Assembly (NCBI RefSeq): GCF_019311235.1
Contig: NZ_JAHWDF010000015.1
Span: 1-64,000, forward strand
Direction of reading: 5' to 3'
DNA length: 64,000 nt
From: Mesonia aestuariivivens
Lineage (GTDB): Bacteria > Bacteroidota > Bacteroidia > Flavobacteriales > Flavobacteriaceae
In this document: in pieces, positions 7,660 to 16,172 of the stretch
How positions within the stretch are numbered: position 1 is the stretch's first letter
How the letters are laid out: each line of letters opens with the position of its first letter
Translations under genes and position numbers: made by a program
Notes under the pieces: model-generated
Seen by the model: only the letters and a program-made list of their open reading frames with translations
Database searches by the model: none
Told to the model about the DNA's origin: nothing

Positions 7660-9174
7660 ATGAAAACAACCAAGTTATTTGCCGTGTTATTACTTATGGC
7701 AAGCTTTTTAAGCTGCAAACAAAAACCAGAGAGCAAACCTACCGTTTACATCATCGGCGATTCTACTGTGAAAAATGGTAGCGGTAAAGGTGACGGCGGA
7801 CTTTGGGGCTGGGGTGATTATATGGATCAGTTGCTGGACACTACAAAAGTTGCCATTGAAAATCACGCTTTAGGTGGCACTAGTAGCCGAACTTTCCAGA
7901 GCAAAGGTCTATGGGAACCGGTGAAAGATAGTCTGAAAAAAGGAGATTATGTATTGTTACAATTTGGACATAACGATAATGGTCCTATCAATGATAATTT
8001 TCGTGCACGTGGTACTATAAAAGGAGTTGGAGAAGAAAGCGAAGAAATTGATAATATGCTTACCGGCAAACACGAAATAGTACATTCTTATGGTTGGTAT
8101 TTGCGTAAAGTAATTAAAGAAACTAAAGAAAAAGGCGCTATACCAGTAGTAATCTCGCCTATTCCCCGCAACGATTGGACAGACGGAAAATTGTCTAGAA
8201 ACGATCAATCGTACGGCGGTTGGGCAAAACAAGTTGCCGAAGAAGAAGGCGTTACCTTCATCAATTTAAATGAAAGAATGGTTAACGTCTTGAATCCAAT
8301 AGGAGAAGAAAAAGTAACCGGCACGTACTTTTACAAACGCGACCATACGCATACTTCGGCACGTGGGGCATTGCTTTCGGCTAGTTTAATTTCTGAAGGT
8401 TTGGCTGCATCTGATAATGATTTGAAAACATATTTACTGAAAGATCCTAAGACGCATTTACCTGAAAAGAAAGATATTTTCTTAATCGGCGATTCTACCG
8501 TTGCTAGCAATAATGATACACTTGTAGGTTGGGGAGTTGTTTTCGAAAAATATTTCGACACGACCAGAGTTCGTATTCATAACAAAGCTAGAGGAGGTCG
8601 CAGCAGTCGTACGTTTAGGGGTGAAGGTTTATGGGATGCAGTGAAGGATTCGCTCAGCGAAGGGGATTTTGTGTTGATGCAATTTGGGCATAATGACGGC
8701 GGACACATCGATACCCCTAAATATCGTGGTTCTATTCGCGGAATGGGCGATGAAACGCAGGTAGTCAATTTTAGCAACGACAGTACGGAAGTGGTGCATA
8801 CTTATGGTTGGTATATGAAAAAATATATTGAAGAGACGCGTGAAAAAGGAGCTACTCCTATTGTGTTGAGTATGGTGCCCAGAAATATCTGGCACGGAGA
8901 AAAAGTAGAGCGCAATGATGACGATTATGCCGGATTAGCAAAAAAAGCCGCAGAAGAAATGGATGCCATTTTTGTAAATCTAAATGATGAAGTAGCACTC
9001 AAATACGAAGCAATGGAAAAAGAACAAGTGAAAGACTATTTCCCAAAAGATCATACCCACACCAATAAGGAAGGTGCCGAATTGAACGCCTTAACGGTTG
9101 CTGAAAAATTAGAGCAAATTAGAAATTGCTACATCCGCGATTATATTTATTTGCCAGAAGAAGCAAAAAATTAA
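7660..9174 (+). CDS. Tandem SGNH/GDSL acetylesterase (CE12-like, rhamnogalacturonan acetylesterase type)
   Basis: A 504-residue lipoprotein with two homologous esterase domains in one chain. The signal peptide ends in a lipobox with Cys19 (MASFLSC). Domain 1 (about 28-262) has VYIIGDSTV with nucleophile Ser35, GGTSSRTF, LLQFGHNDNGP and the catalytic DHTH near the end. Domain 2 (about 270-495) repeats this as IFLIGDSTV (Ser279), GGRSSRTF, MQFGHNDGG and KDHTHTNKEG. Both domains keep the full Ser-Asp-His set, so both should be active. CE12 enzymes deacetylate rhamnogalacturonan or related pectins, which fits the pectate lyase and rhamnose mutarotase nearby. The exact polymer is inference. Confidence 0.9.
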   Translation: MKTTKLFAVLLLMASFLSCKQKPESKPTVYIIGDSTVKNGSGKGDGGLWGWGDYMDQLLDTTKVAIENHALGGTSSRTFQSKGLWEPVKDSLKKGDYVLLQFGHNDNGPINDNFRARGTIKGVGEESEEIDNMLTGKHEIVHSYGWYLRKVIKETKEKGAIPVVISPIPRNDWTDGKLSRNDQSYGGWAKQVAEEEGVTFINLNERMVNVLNPIGEEKVTGTYFYKRDHTHTSARGALLSASLISEGLAASDNDLKTYLLKDPKTHLPEKKDIFLIGDSTVASNNDTLVGWGVVFEKYFDTTRVRIHNKARGGRSSRTFRGEGLWDAVKDSLSEGDFVLMQFGHNDGGHIDTPKYRGSIRGMGDETQVVNFSNDSTEVVHTYGWYMKKYIEETREKGATPIVLSMVPRNIWHGEKVERNDDDYAGLAKKAAEEMDAIFVNLNDEVALKYEAMEKEQVKDYFPKDHTHTNKEGAELNALTVAEKLEQIRNCYIRDYIYLPEEAKN

Positions 9175-9274
9175 ACTCATTGTCTTTGATATTTATACTA
9201 AATACATCACCCCGAACTTGATTCAGCGTCTGATGCTATGAATTCATATTCTTAATTATTAAACGAGGTTACAG

Positions 9275-9293
9275 ATCAGATCCGGAATCTGAT
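9275..9293. repeat. Hairpin between converging genes
   Basis: Perfect 7-bp arms ATCAGAT / ATCTGAT around CCGGA, between the esterase (ends 9174) and rhamnose mutarotase (ends 9300). There is no U-tract, so a terminator role is doubtful. The preceding stretch (from 9205, CATCACCCCGAACTTGATTC) resembles the start of the element at 59148. Confidence 0.5.
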
Positions 9294-9299
9294 AAGTGT

Positions 9300-9614
9300 T
9301 TACTTCATATAAAAAACTTTTTCTAAAGGAATAACTACTGGAGAGTGATCTGGATTAACTTCCATTAAATCTGCCATGTACTCCCACCATTTTTTCATGA
9401 GTGCATGTTTAGGCAATTCAGCTTCGGTTGAATTCTCCTTCAGTTTTTGAACCGCGAAAAGACTTAGGCTTTCTTCGTCTAAAAATATATGGTAATCAGT
9501 GATACCATTTTCTTTCAGCAAGCTTTCTAATTCAGGCCAAATTTCGTCATGACGTTTTTTATATTCAGCCTCATTACCGGGTTTTAGTTTCATTTTAAAG
9601 GCAACTGTTTTCAT
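9300..9614 (-). CDS. rhaM: L-rhamnose mutarotase
   Basis: A 104-residue cytosolic enzyme that interconverts the alpha and beta anomers of L-rhamnose, easing its entry to catabolism. Length equals the usual family length. The diagnostic segment KKRHDEIWPEL carries the catalytic His22, followed by the conserved IFLDEESLSLF and KWWEYMADLM motifs. The other rhamnose catabolic genes (isomerase, kinase, aldolase) are not in this window. It lies at the distal end of the minus-strand arm of the glycan locus, which supports a rhamnose-containing substrate such as rhamnogalacturonan. A -7-like box TATCTTTC lies at 9634-9641, so it may have its own promoter. Confidence 0.93.
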   Translation of the reverse strand: MKTVAFKMKLKPGNEAEYKKRHDEIWPELESLLKENGITDYHIFLDEESLSLFAVQKLKENSTEAELPKHALMKKWWEYMADLMEVNPDHSPVVIPLEKVFYMK

Positions 9615-9650
9615 ATTGATATTTGATTAAATGGAAAGATAGTAAATAAA

Positions 9651-9672
9651 CACTTCGACAAGCTCAGTAGAA
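9651..9672. repeat. CTTCGACAAGCTCA-type dispersed repeat
   Basis: CACTTCGACAAGCTCAGTAG, a variant of the short palindromic repeat also seen at 98-118, 10488-10547, 48191-48215, 54000-54035, 57145-57168 and 59231-59252. Confidence 0.55.
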
Positions 9673-9722
9673 CAAATTAGCATAACTACAGGGTTTTAAA
9701 AATCTTGTAGGAGAAATAGAAT

Positions 9723-10412
9723 TTATCGCAAGGGTACGTTCACTTCTTTTGCATCTTTACTAAATTGTTTTGCAATAGCTTGCTTCATTTTCTCTGCGAT
9801 TGTTGGATATTGCTGGATCACATTGTTTTCTTCGGAAGGATCTTCTTCAACATTGAATAATTCAAACTCGGTTTTAGCATGGAGATGACGCGTTCTTACA
9901 AGTTTCCAAGGCCTTTGAATCAAGCTTTCTTGTTTATGCCCACGAACGTAAATGCTATGATGTTCATTCGTTTTCTCTTTTAAAATTACAGTTAAGCTCT
10001 CTCCTTCCACTTGTTCAGGAATTTTTACTGCTGCTAATTCTAAAAATGTAGGCATGACATCGATTACGGAGGTATAATTATGATTTTTTTCAGCTTGCAT
10101 AAAATTATTATTCCACGAAATAATTGCGGGTACCCGAATGGCTCCTTCGTAATTACTGGTTTTATAATTGCGTAAAGGCTGATTACTTCCTAATTGATCA
10201 TTCGGTCCATATTTACCTTCATATTGAGATGTTGGATGCCAGTTTTCTTGTGCTCCATTATCGCTCATAAACAATACAATGGTATTTTTTCGTAATCCTA
10301 AACTATCTAAACGCTTCAAGACTTGACCTATCGCATCGTCCAAATGACTCATTGCGGCGGCGTAATCACGTCTGGATTCACTCTTTATAAAGCTGTATTT
10401 ATCTCTCCATTG
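9723..10412 (-). pseudogene. Sulfatase remnant, C-terminal part only
   Basis: The frame encodes the C-terminal half of an arylsulfatase-type enzyme: HLDDAIGQVLKRLDSLG, VLFMSDNGAQ (a metal-binding Asp-Asn), the KTSNYEGAIRVPAI segment and the ELFNVEEDPSEENN tail. Reading upstream of the Met at 10352 the same frame still gives family-like sequence (ESRRDYAAAMSHLDD), to about 10412. After that similarity stops and a stop codon lies at 10458-10460. The N-terminal half with the Cys/Ser-X-Pro-X-Arg formylglycine motif is absent, so no activity is expected. The break is followed by a large palindrome at 10488-10547. A former sulfatase suggests that the locus once handled a sulfated glycan. Confidence 0.85.
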
Positions 10413-10487
10413 CAGTTCAAAAAAACACTCGAGATGACTTCTTAACTAACAAGTAAATTTATAATTCACCTAATAGACTAGTTGAAT

Positions 10488-10547
10488 TGTCACATCGAGC
10501 GGAGTCGAGATGTTATGATATAGCTTTCGACTCCGCTCAAGCTGACA
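10488..10547. repeat. Large palindromic repeat (inverted pair of CTTCGACTCCGCTCA units)
   Basis: The left arm (10488-10511) contains TGTCACATCGAGCGGAGTCG and the right arm (10524-10547) contains CGACTCCGCTCAAGCTGACA, nearly complementary over about 24 bp with a 12-nt centre. It is the same unit as single copies at 48191-48215 and 57145-57168. It lies at the break of the sulfatase remnant and downstream of GH31. Confidence 0.75.
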
Positions 10548-10575
10548 CTAATGCAATAAAGAAATAATTAAAAGA

Positions 10576-12969
10576 TTACTTTGAAAAATTAATGCTAGTC
10601 TTCTTTTTAGAATTGCTTAAAATACTTACGGTAGAAACATTTTCTTTTTGCTGAATTTTTAAAGATTTCCCGTTTGATTTAGCTTTGGAATAATTTCCGT
10701 GTAAACGAATTTCGTAAGTTCTATCATCTAATTTATAGTTCCCTTCCGCAGGTTGAATTGTTACTTTTACCTCATCTTCTTCAGCATTCACTTCAATCGT
10801 CGTCAACGCATATTTTCCTTCTTGATACTCTAAACTTTTACCATCATCATCGTAGAGCGTGAACGAAGAATTTCCGTCGGGATAAATATCTAACGTAATT
10901 TTTTTAATATCTTTTTCACCTACATATTGCACAACTTCTTGCGAAGGAATAATGGCTCCACCTTTTATAAAAATTGGCATTTCTTCAATAGGGCAAAGTA
11001 CGTTTAAGTATTGTTTTCCTTCAAATTGTTCACCTGTCCAGTAATTGGTCCAATTTCCTTCAGGTAAATAAACGGTTCTTGTTTTTGCTCCTTTGGTGGT
11101 TACCGGGCAAATCATCATACTTTCCCCAAATAAATACTGATCGGTAATTTCGTAAACATTAGAGTCGTCTTGATAACCTAATACCAAAGCCCGCATTAAC
11201 GGCATCCCGGTTTGATGATTTTCGTAAGCGGTACTGTAGATATAAGGAATTAAACGATAACGTAAATCGTCGTATTGCTTAAAGATGCGTTGGGCTTCTT
11301 CACCGTAATTCCAAGGTTCTTTATAATTAGGATGTTCCATCCCGAACAAGTGAGCAATCGGACTAAAGAGACCAAATTGGCACCACCTGATGTACAATTC
11401 CGGATCTGCCACGTGTTCAAATCCGCCCATGTTGTGACTCCAATAGCCTACGCCAGACATCCCTATATTTAGTCCGGCTTTAATGACCGGTTCGAAATAT
11501 TGCCACTCACTCGGCCAGTCACCTGCCCAAATAAAAGGATACCGCTGAATCCCGGCATAGCCTTCACGGGTATGATTCATTCCGCGCATTTTGTTATAGG
11601 CTTGGTATTTTTCATAAGGTGCTTTGGCATAAGCTACCGGAAATAAATTATGCAAGGATTTAATTTCCTGACCTTGTGGTCCCGTTTTATTACTTTCATT
11701 GGCTTTTCTACCAAAGGCGCTTCCTTCATCGGTTTTAAAAAACATGGCGCCTTGTTCTGCGACGCGCATCGCTCCGTTTTCCCACCACCAATCGACTGCA
11801 TCTTCATCAAAGAAATTGACAAATTCACCTGAATTGTTAGGTTCGGGATATACGTAACCGGCTTCTCTAGCTTCGTCCAACAAGCGTAGTTTCTTTCCAT
11901 TATCGAAACGCGGACGAACATGGAGTCCTACGGCATTCAAGTTTAAGGCATATAAACTATCGAACATTTTTTCGGTGTTGTGAAAAGTTTCTCTCCACTC
12001 AAAAGTAGTGGCACCGCTCCCTCCATTTTCGCCAAACATTCTCCACGTAGAATCTAAGTGAAGTACATCAATAGGAATTTGGAATTGTCTAAATTTCTCG
12101 ACCAAAGCCACCGGATAATTTGCAGAGGTTTCTTCTTCGTGACCCCAAGTACCACCGCTATATGTCCCTACGTGCAATCCCATCGCAAACTTAGGAAGCA
12201 TCGGAGATTTTCCGGTAATGGAAGTATAGGCATCCAATATCTTTGGAAGATTAGGACCATACATAAAATAATAATCGAGCTCCTTATCTTCTGAAGAAAA
12301 GGTATAGGTTTCAGCATTTGATTTTCCCATATCCCAAGTGGAAGGATATGCGGTATGATAGAAGATTCCGTAACCTTTGGTACTCATAAAAAAAGGAACT
12401 GGTGCATAATTGGCTTCCAACACATTATAAGCTCCAATAATATGCGGTTTTCCCAATCCGCGACCTACGTTTAAAGTTACTTCTTTTCCTCGACGATCGA
12501 GCATATCCATACGTTCGCCAAAGCCGAAGAAATGCTCATCGGCTTGAAGTTTTTTAGTAGTTCCAAAAGTTTCTTCTGAAGTTTTTTGGTTGGAAGGAGC
12601 ATCGGCATTTAATAAATTTCCTTCCTGATCGTAAATATGAATTTGAAACGGACTTTTCTGAATTTCAACGTTTAATTGACTGGTTTGAAAACTTAGCTTA
12701 TCGGATGTTTCATTTTGCTGAACTTTTACTTGATCCCAATCGTAATTGATCACCATATACGGTTCATTTTCCTTGAACTTTCCGTTCCAAGAAGTTCTAA
12801 AGCGAACGATAGAAGAAGTACAGAATTCCACTTTCACATCGGCTGCTGAGGTTTTTAAATGAAAGGTATTGTTATTTTCTTTTTTTAATTTCTGAAAGTC
12901 ACCCATTTGCTGAGCAAAAAAACTAACTGATAGAAAAAAGCTAAAAAGTGTGAGTCCTAATTTTTTCAA
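10576..12969 (-). CDS. Glycoside hydrolase family 31 (alpha-glucosidase/alpha-xylosidase type)
   Basis: A 797-residue exported alpha-glycosidase. A signal peptide (residues 1-20) ends FFAQ. The N-terminal beta domain contains the DEHFFGFGERMDMLDRRG loop. The TIM barrel keeps both catalytic acids: nucleophile Asp414 in FFKTDEGSAFG and acid/base Asp484 in FIWAGDWPSEW, with the typical SGVGYWSHNMGGF after it. Two C-terminal beta domains follow. The KTD nucleophile context resembles alpha-xylosidases of the YicI kind more than the WxDMN of classical alpha-glucosidases, but specificity is not certain. It has its own promoter with regulon site B, and the sulfatase remnant lies downstream. Confidence 0.93.
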   Translation of the reverse strand: MKKLGLTLFSFFLSVSFFAQQMGDFQKLKKENNNTFHLKTSAADVKVEFCTSSIVRFRTSWNGKFKENEPYMVINYDWDQVKVQQNETSDKLSFQTSQLNVEIQKSPFQIHIYDQEGNLLNADAPSNQKTSEETFGTTKKLQADEHFFGFGERMDMLDRRGKEVTLNVGRGLGKPHIIGAYNVLEANYAPVPFFMSTKGYGIFYHTAYPSTWDMGKSNAETYTFSSEDKELDYYFMYGPNLPKILDAYTSITGKSPMLPKFAMGLHVGTYSGGTWGHEEETSANYPVALVEKFRQFQIPIDVLHLDSTWRMFGENGGSGATTFEWRETFHNTEKMFDSLYALNLNAVGLHVRPRFDNGKKLRLLDEAREAGYVYPEPNNSGEFVNFFDEDAVDWWWENGAMRVAEQGAMFFKTDEGSAFGRKANESNKTGPQGQEIKSLHNLFPVAYAKAPYEKYQAYNKMRGMNHTREGYAGIQRYPFIWAGDWPSEWQYFEPVIKAGLNIGMSGVGYWSHNMGGFEHVADPELYIRWCQFGLFSPIAHLFGMEHPNYKEPWNYGEEAQRIFKQYDDLRYRLIPYIYSTAYENHQTGMPLMRALVLGYQDDSNVYEITDQYLFGESMMICPVTTKGAKTRTVYLPEGNWTNYWTGEQFEGKQYLNVLCPIEEMPIFIKGGAIIPSQEVVQYVGEKDIKKITLDIYPDGNSSFTLYDDDGKSLEYQEGKYALTTIEVNAEEDEVKVTIQPAEGNYKLDDRTYEIRLHGNYSKAKSNGKSLKIQQKENVSTVSILSNSKKKTSINFSK

Positions 12970-12998
12970 ACTTGAGTATTTTAAAATTTCATGGTCTG

Positions 12999-13006
12999 TA
13001 AATATA
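12999..13006 (-). promoter_or_regulatory. Putative -7 box of GH31 gene
   Basis: TATATTTA on the minus strand, one base from TAnnTTTG, 29 bp before the GH31 start codon and 17 bp after regulon site B. Confidence 0.6.
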
Positions 13007-13023
13007 GATGTTGTAAGCGCTAG

Positions 13024-13043
13024 AGGTATCCTGCACTATACTG
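13024..13043 (-). promoter_or_regulatory. Locus regulon motif, site B (upstream of GH31)
   Basis: CAGTATAGTGCAGGATACCT on the minus strand. It shares the 14-bp core AYAGTRCAGGAYAC with sites A, C and D and has the same 17-bp spacing to the -7 box. Confidence 0.8.
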
Positions 13044-13093
13044 TTGCTGAAGATAATCATCGAATTTAAAATGAAATAGTTTGGATAATCAGG

Positions 13094-14509
13094 CTATAAA
13101 TCGACGAGTCCATTGATGTACATTTCTATATTTAAGTAATTCTCGCAAATACTACTTACTTCTAACGCATCTGTAGCATCATTAGGGTTTAATCCTAATT
13201 GATTTTCCCATATATCCGGAATACCATCTTGATCACTATCTGTGGGAGAATTGGTACTTTCATAATTGCCTAAACCATTATTTGATAATGACAAATCACT
13301 TTCTGTATATACATAAATCCCTTGTGTACCTTTGGAGTCAAGTTCAGCCATTATCAATTCATCAACTTCATCTTGTGAAGGATAATTAGCCCCGGCATTA
13401 TTTTTCACATAATTATAGGCCTGACTAGCTGATAAAAATGTATTCATCTCTGGATATGGGTAAGGAGAACTTTTTAAGTTGGCAGGAAGAAGCCCGGGAT
13501 AGCCTAAGGTATCTTCCGGTACCAAATTACCGTCTAAAATTCCATTCTTATTATTATCGAAATAATTTCCAGAAGCATATACATTGAACGTTTCTGTACC
13601 TCTAGAAAATGGTGTTTCTTCATTATCTAAAGTTAAGGGACCGCTTATAAAATAATTATTTATAATATTTACTTCTGAAACCATAGCGGAACCTCCCATT
13701 ATATAAGCTGCTCCAGAAACAGTATGCCCCATTGGGTTATCTTTATTTCCATAATTGTAAACGATATTATTTACATATTCACTTTTTCCTTTCACTTTAG
13801 GATTTCTCGTTTTATTACTGGCATATAAAGAATTAAGAATACTGATATGTCCATTCTCTGATTGAATTAATCCGCCTGCAGAGTGATTGTGTCGATGAAG
13901 ACCTTGAGCGATAATTGAATTTTGAATGGTAATACTATCGGGTTCAAAACCTTTCTTATCCCAATTAATTGAAAAAACTTCATCTAAGCCCCAAGAAACA
14001 GAAAAATGATCTAAAATGATATTTTTTCCGTTAGCGATTCCTGAGGCATCAGTATTTTTTGAAATACCTGAAGTATTTCCTAACCGAATTCTTAAATAAC
14101 GGGCAATGGTGTGATTAGCACCGGTGAAAGATACTTTTTGCCCATACAAAACTATACCATCTCCCGGAGCGGTTTGTCCGGCAATGGTTAAATTATTTGC
14201 TATACTAACCGGAGATTGTAAATTAATAATACCACTTACCTCAAATAGAACAAATCTTCCCGACTTACTTACCGCATCCCTAAACGAACCCTGTCCACTA
14301 TCGTTAAGGTTAGTTACTTTATATACTTCTGGATGCGCTACGCTTCTAGCCCCAGAAGCATATTTTCCAAAACCTTGAGCCGTAGGGAAGGCAAGTACTT
14401 GATCTTCGCTACAAGCATCATTGTTTCCGCCACCCGGGAAAAAATCATCTGTGATACACGAAACAAATAAAAAAGAAAAAAGAAAAATTATACAGTTTAG
14501 TTTGGACAT
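13094..14509 (-). CDS. Pectate lyase-like lipoprotein (PL1-type right-handed beta helix)
   Basis: A 471-residue cell-surface lipoprotein. The lipobox is FLFVSC (Cys18). The catalytic-domain start AFPTAQGFGKYASGARS is typical of bacterial pectate lyases, followed by VTNLNDSGQGSFRDAV and the NNLTIAGQTAPGDGIVLYG turn of the beta helix, then ILDHFSVSWGLDEVFSIN, where calcium and substrate residues lie in family PL1. A C-terminal thrombospondin-3-like calcium loop (DSDQDGIPDIWENQLGLNP, about 425-445) is commonly found on these lyases. It would cut homogalacturonan or galacturonate-containing backbone by beta-elimination. It has its own regulon site (C), just after the SusCD terminator. Confidence 0.88.
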   Translation of the reverse strand: MSKLNCIIFLFSFLFVSCITDDFFPGGGNNDACSEDQVLAFPTAQGFGKYASGARSVAHPEVYKVTNLNDSGQGSFRDAVSKSGRFVLFEVSGIINLQSPVSIANNLTIAGQTAPGDGIVLYGQKVSFTGANHTIARYLRIRLGNTSGISKNTDASGIANGKNIILDHFSVSWGLDEVFSINWDKKGFEPDSITIQNSIIAQGLHRHNHSAGGLIQSENGHISILNSLYASNKTRNPKVKGKSEYVNNIVYNYGNKDNPMGHTVSGAAYIMGGSAMVSEVNIINNYFISGPLTLDNEETPFSRGTETFNVYASGNYFDNNKNGILDGNLVPEDTLGYPGLLPANLKSSPYPYPEMNTFLSASQAYNYVKNNAGANYPSQDEVDELIMAELDSKGTQGIYVYTESDLSLSNNGLGNYESTNSPTDSDQDGIPDIWENQLGLNPNDATDALEVSSICENYLNIEMYINGLVDL

Positions 14510-14536
14510 GATTATTATTTTAAAATTTTAATATCA

Positions 14537-14544
14537 TTAAATTA
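14537..14544 (-). promoter_or_regulatory. Putative -7 box of pectate lyase gene
   Basis: TAATTTAA on the minus strand, 28 bp before the start codon. It is the weakest match of the four to TAnnTTTG, but it has exactly the same 17-bp distance from its regulon site. Confidence 0.45.
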
Positions 14545-14561
14545 CTCATTATATTGATTTA

Positions 14562-14581
14562 CAGTATCCTGCACTATACTG
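14562..14581 (-). promoter_or_regulatory. Locus regulon motif, site C (upstream of pectate lyase)
   Basis: CAGTATAGTGCAGGATACTG on the minus strand. In this copy the ends form a perfect 6-bp inverted repeat (CAGTAT / ATACTG around 8 bp), suggesting binding by a dimer, as expected for a GntR regulator. Confidence 0.8.
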
Positions 14582-14593
14582 TGTCAAAAAGAA

Positions 14594-14623
14594 AAGCCCT
14601 GTTTTCAAAAGAAAACAGGGCTT
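14594..14623 (-). terminator. Rho-independent terminator after susD
   Basis: Stem AAGCCCTGTTTTC / GAAAACAGGGCTT (13 bp) with a 4-nt loop, followed on the minus strand by a U-rich tract (TTTTCTTTTT). It separates the susCD transcript from the pectate lyase promoter. Confidence 0.85.
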
Positions 14624-14653
14624 GGATAATTCAAATAAACAAAAACATATACA

Positions 14654-16162
14654 TTAATTGTACCCTGGGTTTTGTTCGTATAAACCTGGGTTTGATAAAA
14701 TTTCTTGTAATGGAATTGGATAAATTAATGAATTTGGATCTATCCCTCTTAATGCATTTTCATCATCTACTTCTGTTTTCCAATTATTAAGAATGTTAAT
14801 CGCGTTTCCTGTTCGATATAAATCAAACCAACGATTTCCTTCTGCAAAAAACTCTTTTTGACGTTCTTGAAATAATTCTTCAAGAGTAACATTTACCGCA
14901 TCTGCGGGTAAGCCTGCACGCTCTCTAACCTTATTTATAATAAAATCTACGTCTGCTTGAGCACCTCCACCTCCTTGTAAGGTGCATTCTGCCATAAGCA
15001 TTAAAATATCTGTATATCGAAGTACCATAAAATCTACTCCCCAATCTGTTCTGCTATCTCCATACCGGGTCACATCAGCATATTTTGAATAAACAGGACG
15101 ATCATATGAACCTTCCCATCTTCCCTCATCTACTACGTAAGAATCTACGATACCAAACTCTGCTCTCAAATCTCCCTCTGCAAAGCTGCTTCTTAAATCA
15201 GGTGAGACAAATCTACCTTCTGAAGCCCCTTGAGCTGAAAGACCTAAAGAAGCAAAATAAGAGTCTGCCCCAATATGTTCAGACATGAAATTTGTTCCCA
15301 CACTATTTCCAGTACTTTCTAAAAAAGGAATGACAAATACATTCTCAGTATTTTGAGTTCCTTCGGTTCGAAAAATTCTACTGTATTCTTCTTCTAATTG
15401 AAATTGACCACTATTTCTTATATCATTTAATTGTTGGTAGGCTAAATTCCATTCTCCTGAATTTAATCCTGGACCATCTATTCCATAAGTTTCACTAGAT
15501 CTGGTCATATACACTAAGGCTAAAATACCTTTGGCTGCATATTTTGAAACTCTTCCATAATTCTCATCGTCATAACTTTCTGGTAAATTTTCTACTGCGA
15601 ATTTTAAATCTTCAATAACGAGTTGATAAATATTTTCTACAGAAGATCTTGGTATTTTTGCAGCTTCTTGAGGTGATACTGTTCGATCTAATAATGGAAC
15701 GGGGCCAAACCATCGGATAAGATCGAAATAGCAAAATGCTCTCATAAAATGAGCTTCAGCTCTAATATTAAGACGTATATCTGTATCGATTATCACTTGA
15801 CCATTTTCATCTAACTTTTCTAGTAATTGGTTTACTTTGTAGATAGTATTATAATTGGTAGCATAGGCCTCTTCGATAAAGCCATTAGCTGTAATAGAGG
15901 TATAGAAGTTATGGATTTCTGACCATGCATAGTTTACATCTGGCACTGTATAAATATTATCTGATCTTGTTTCACTTAAATTCATTAAACGAGTAGGATA
16001 TGAATATAAGCCTGAAGAATAGGTTGCGTTTCTCGCCTGCTCAAAATCATTTTGGTTAGCATAAAAACTTTCCGTTGTTCCGTATGATAATGGCACTTGA
16101 TCTAAATCTGACTCACAAGCCATTAGTACCATTAAAAATGAGAAGTATATAATTTTTTTCAT
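14654..16162 (-). CDS. SusD/RagB family glycan-binding outer-membrane lipoprotein
   Basis: A 502-residue surface lipoprotein that forms the lid over the SusC transporter and captures oligosaccharides. Lipobox with Cys16 (FLMVLMAC). TPR-like SusD features are visible: FMRAFCYFDLIRWFGPVPLLDRTV, a mid-protein FMSEHIGADSYFASLGLS segment, and the near-C-terminal FMVLRYTDILMLMAECTLQGG followed by INKVRERAGLPAD and ELFQERQKEFFAEGNRWFDLYRTG. These are hallmarks of the RagB/SusD family, and the length is normal. It starts 10 bp after susC ends, which implies one transcript. The bound glycan cannot be told from sequence; neighbours suggest pectic material. Confidence 0.95.
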   Translation of the reverse strand: MKKIIYFSFLMVLMACESDLDQVPLSYGTTESFYANQNDFEQARNATYSSGLYSYPTRLMNLSETRSDNIYTVPDVNYAWSEIHNFYTSITANGFIEEAYATNYNTIYKVNQLLEKLDENGQVIIDTDIRLNIRAEAHFMRAFCYFDLIRWFGPVPLLDRTVSPQEAAKIPRSSVENIYQLVIEDLKFAVENLPESYDDENYGRVSKYAAKGILALVYMTRSSETYGIDGPGLNSGEWNLAYQQLNDIRNSGQFQLEEEYSRIFRTEGTQNTENVFVIPFLESTGNSVGTNFMSEHIGADSYFASLGLSAQGASEGRFVSPDLRSSFAEGDLRAEFGIVDSYVVDEGRWEGSYDRPVYSKYADVTRYGDSRTDWGVDFMVLRYTDILMLMAECTLQGGGGAQADVDFIINKVRERAGLPADAVNVTLEELFQERQKEFFAEGNRWFDLYRTGNAINILNNWKTEVDDENALRGIDPNSLIYPIPLQEILSNPGLYEQNPGYN

Positions 16163-16172
16163 AATCTTTACT

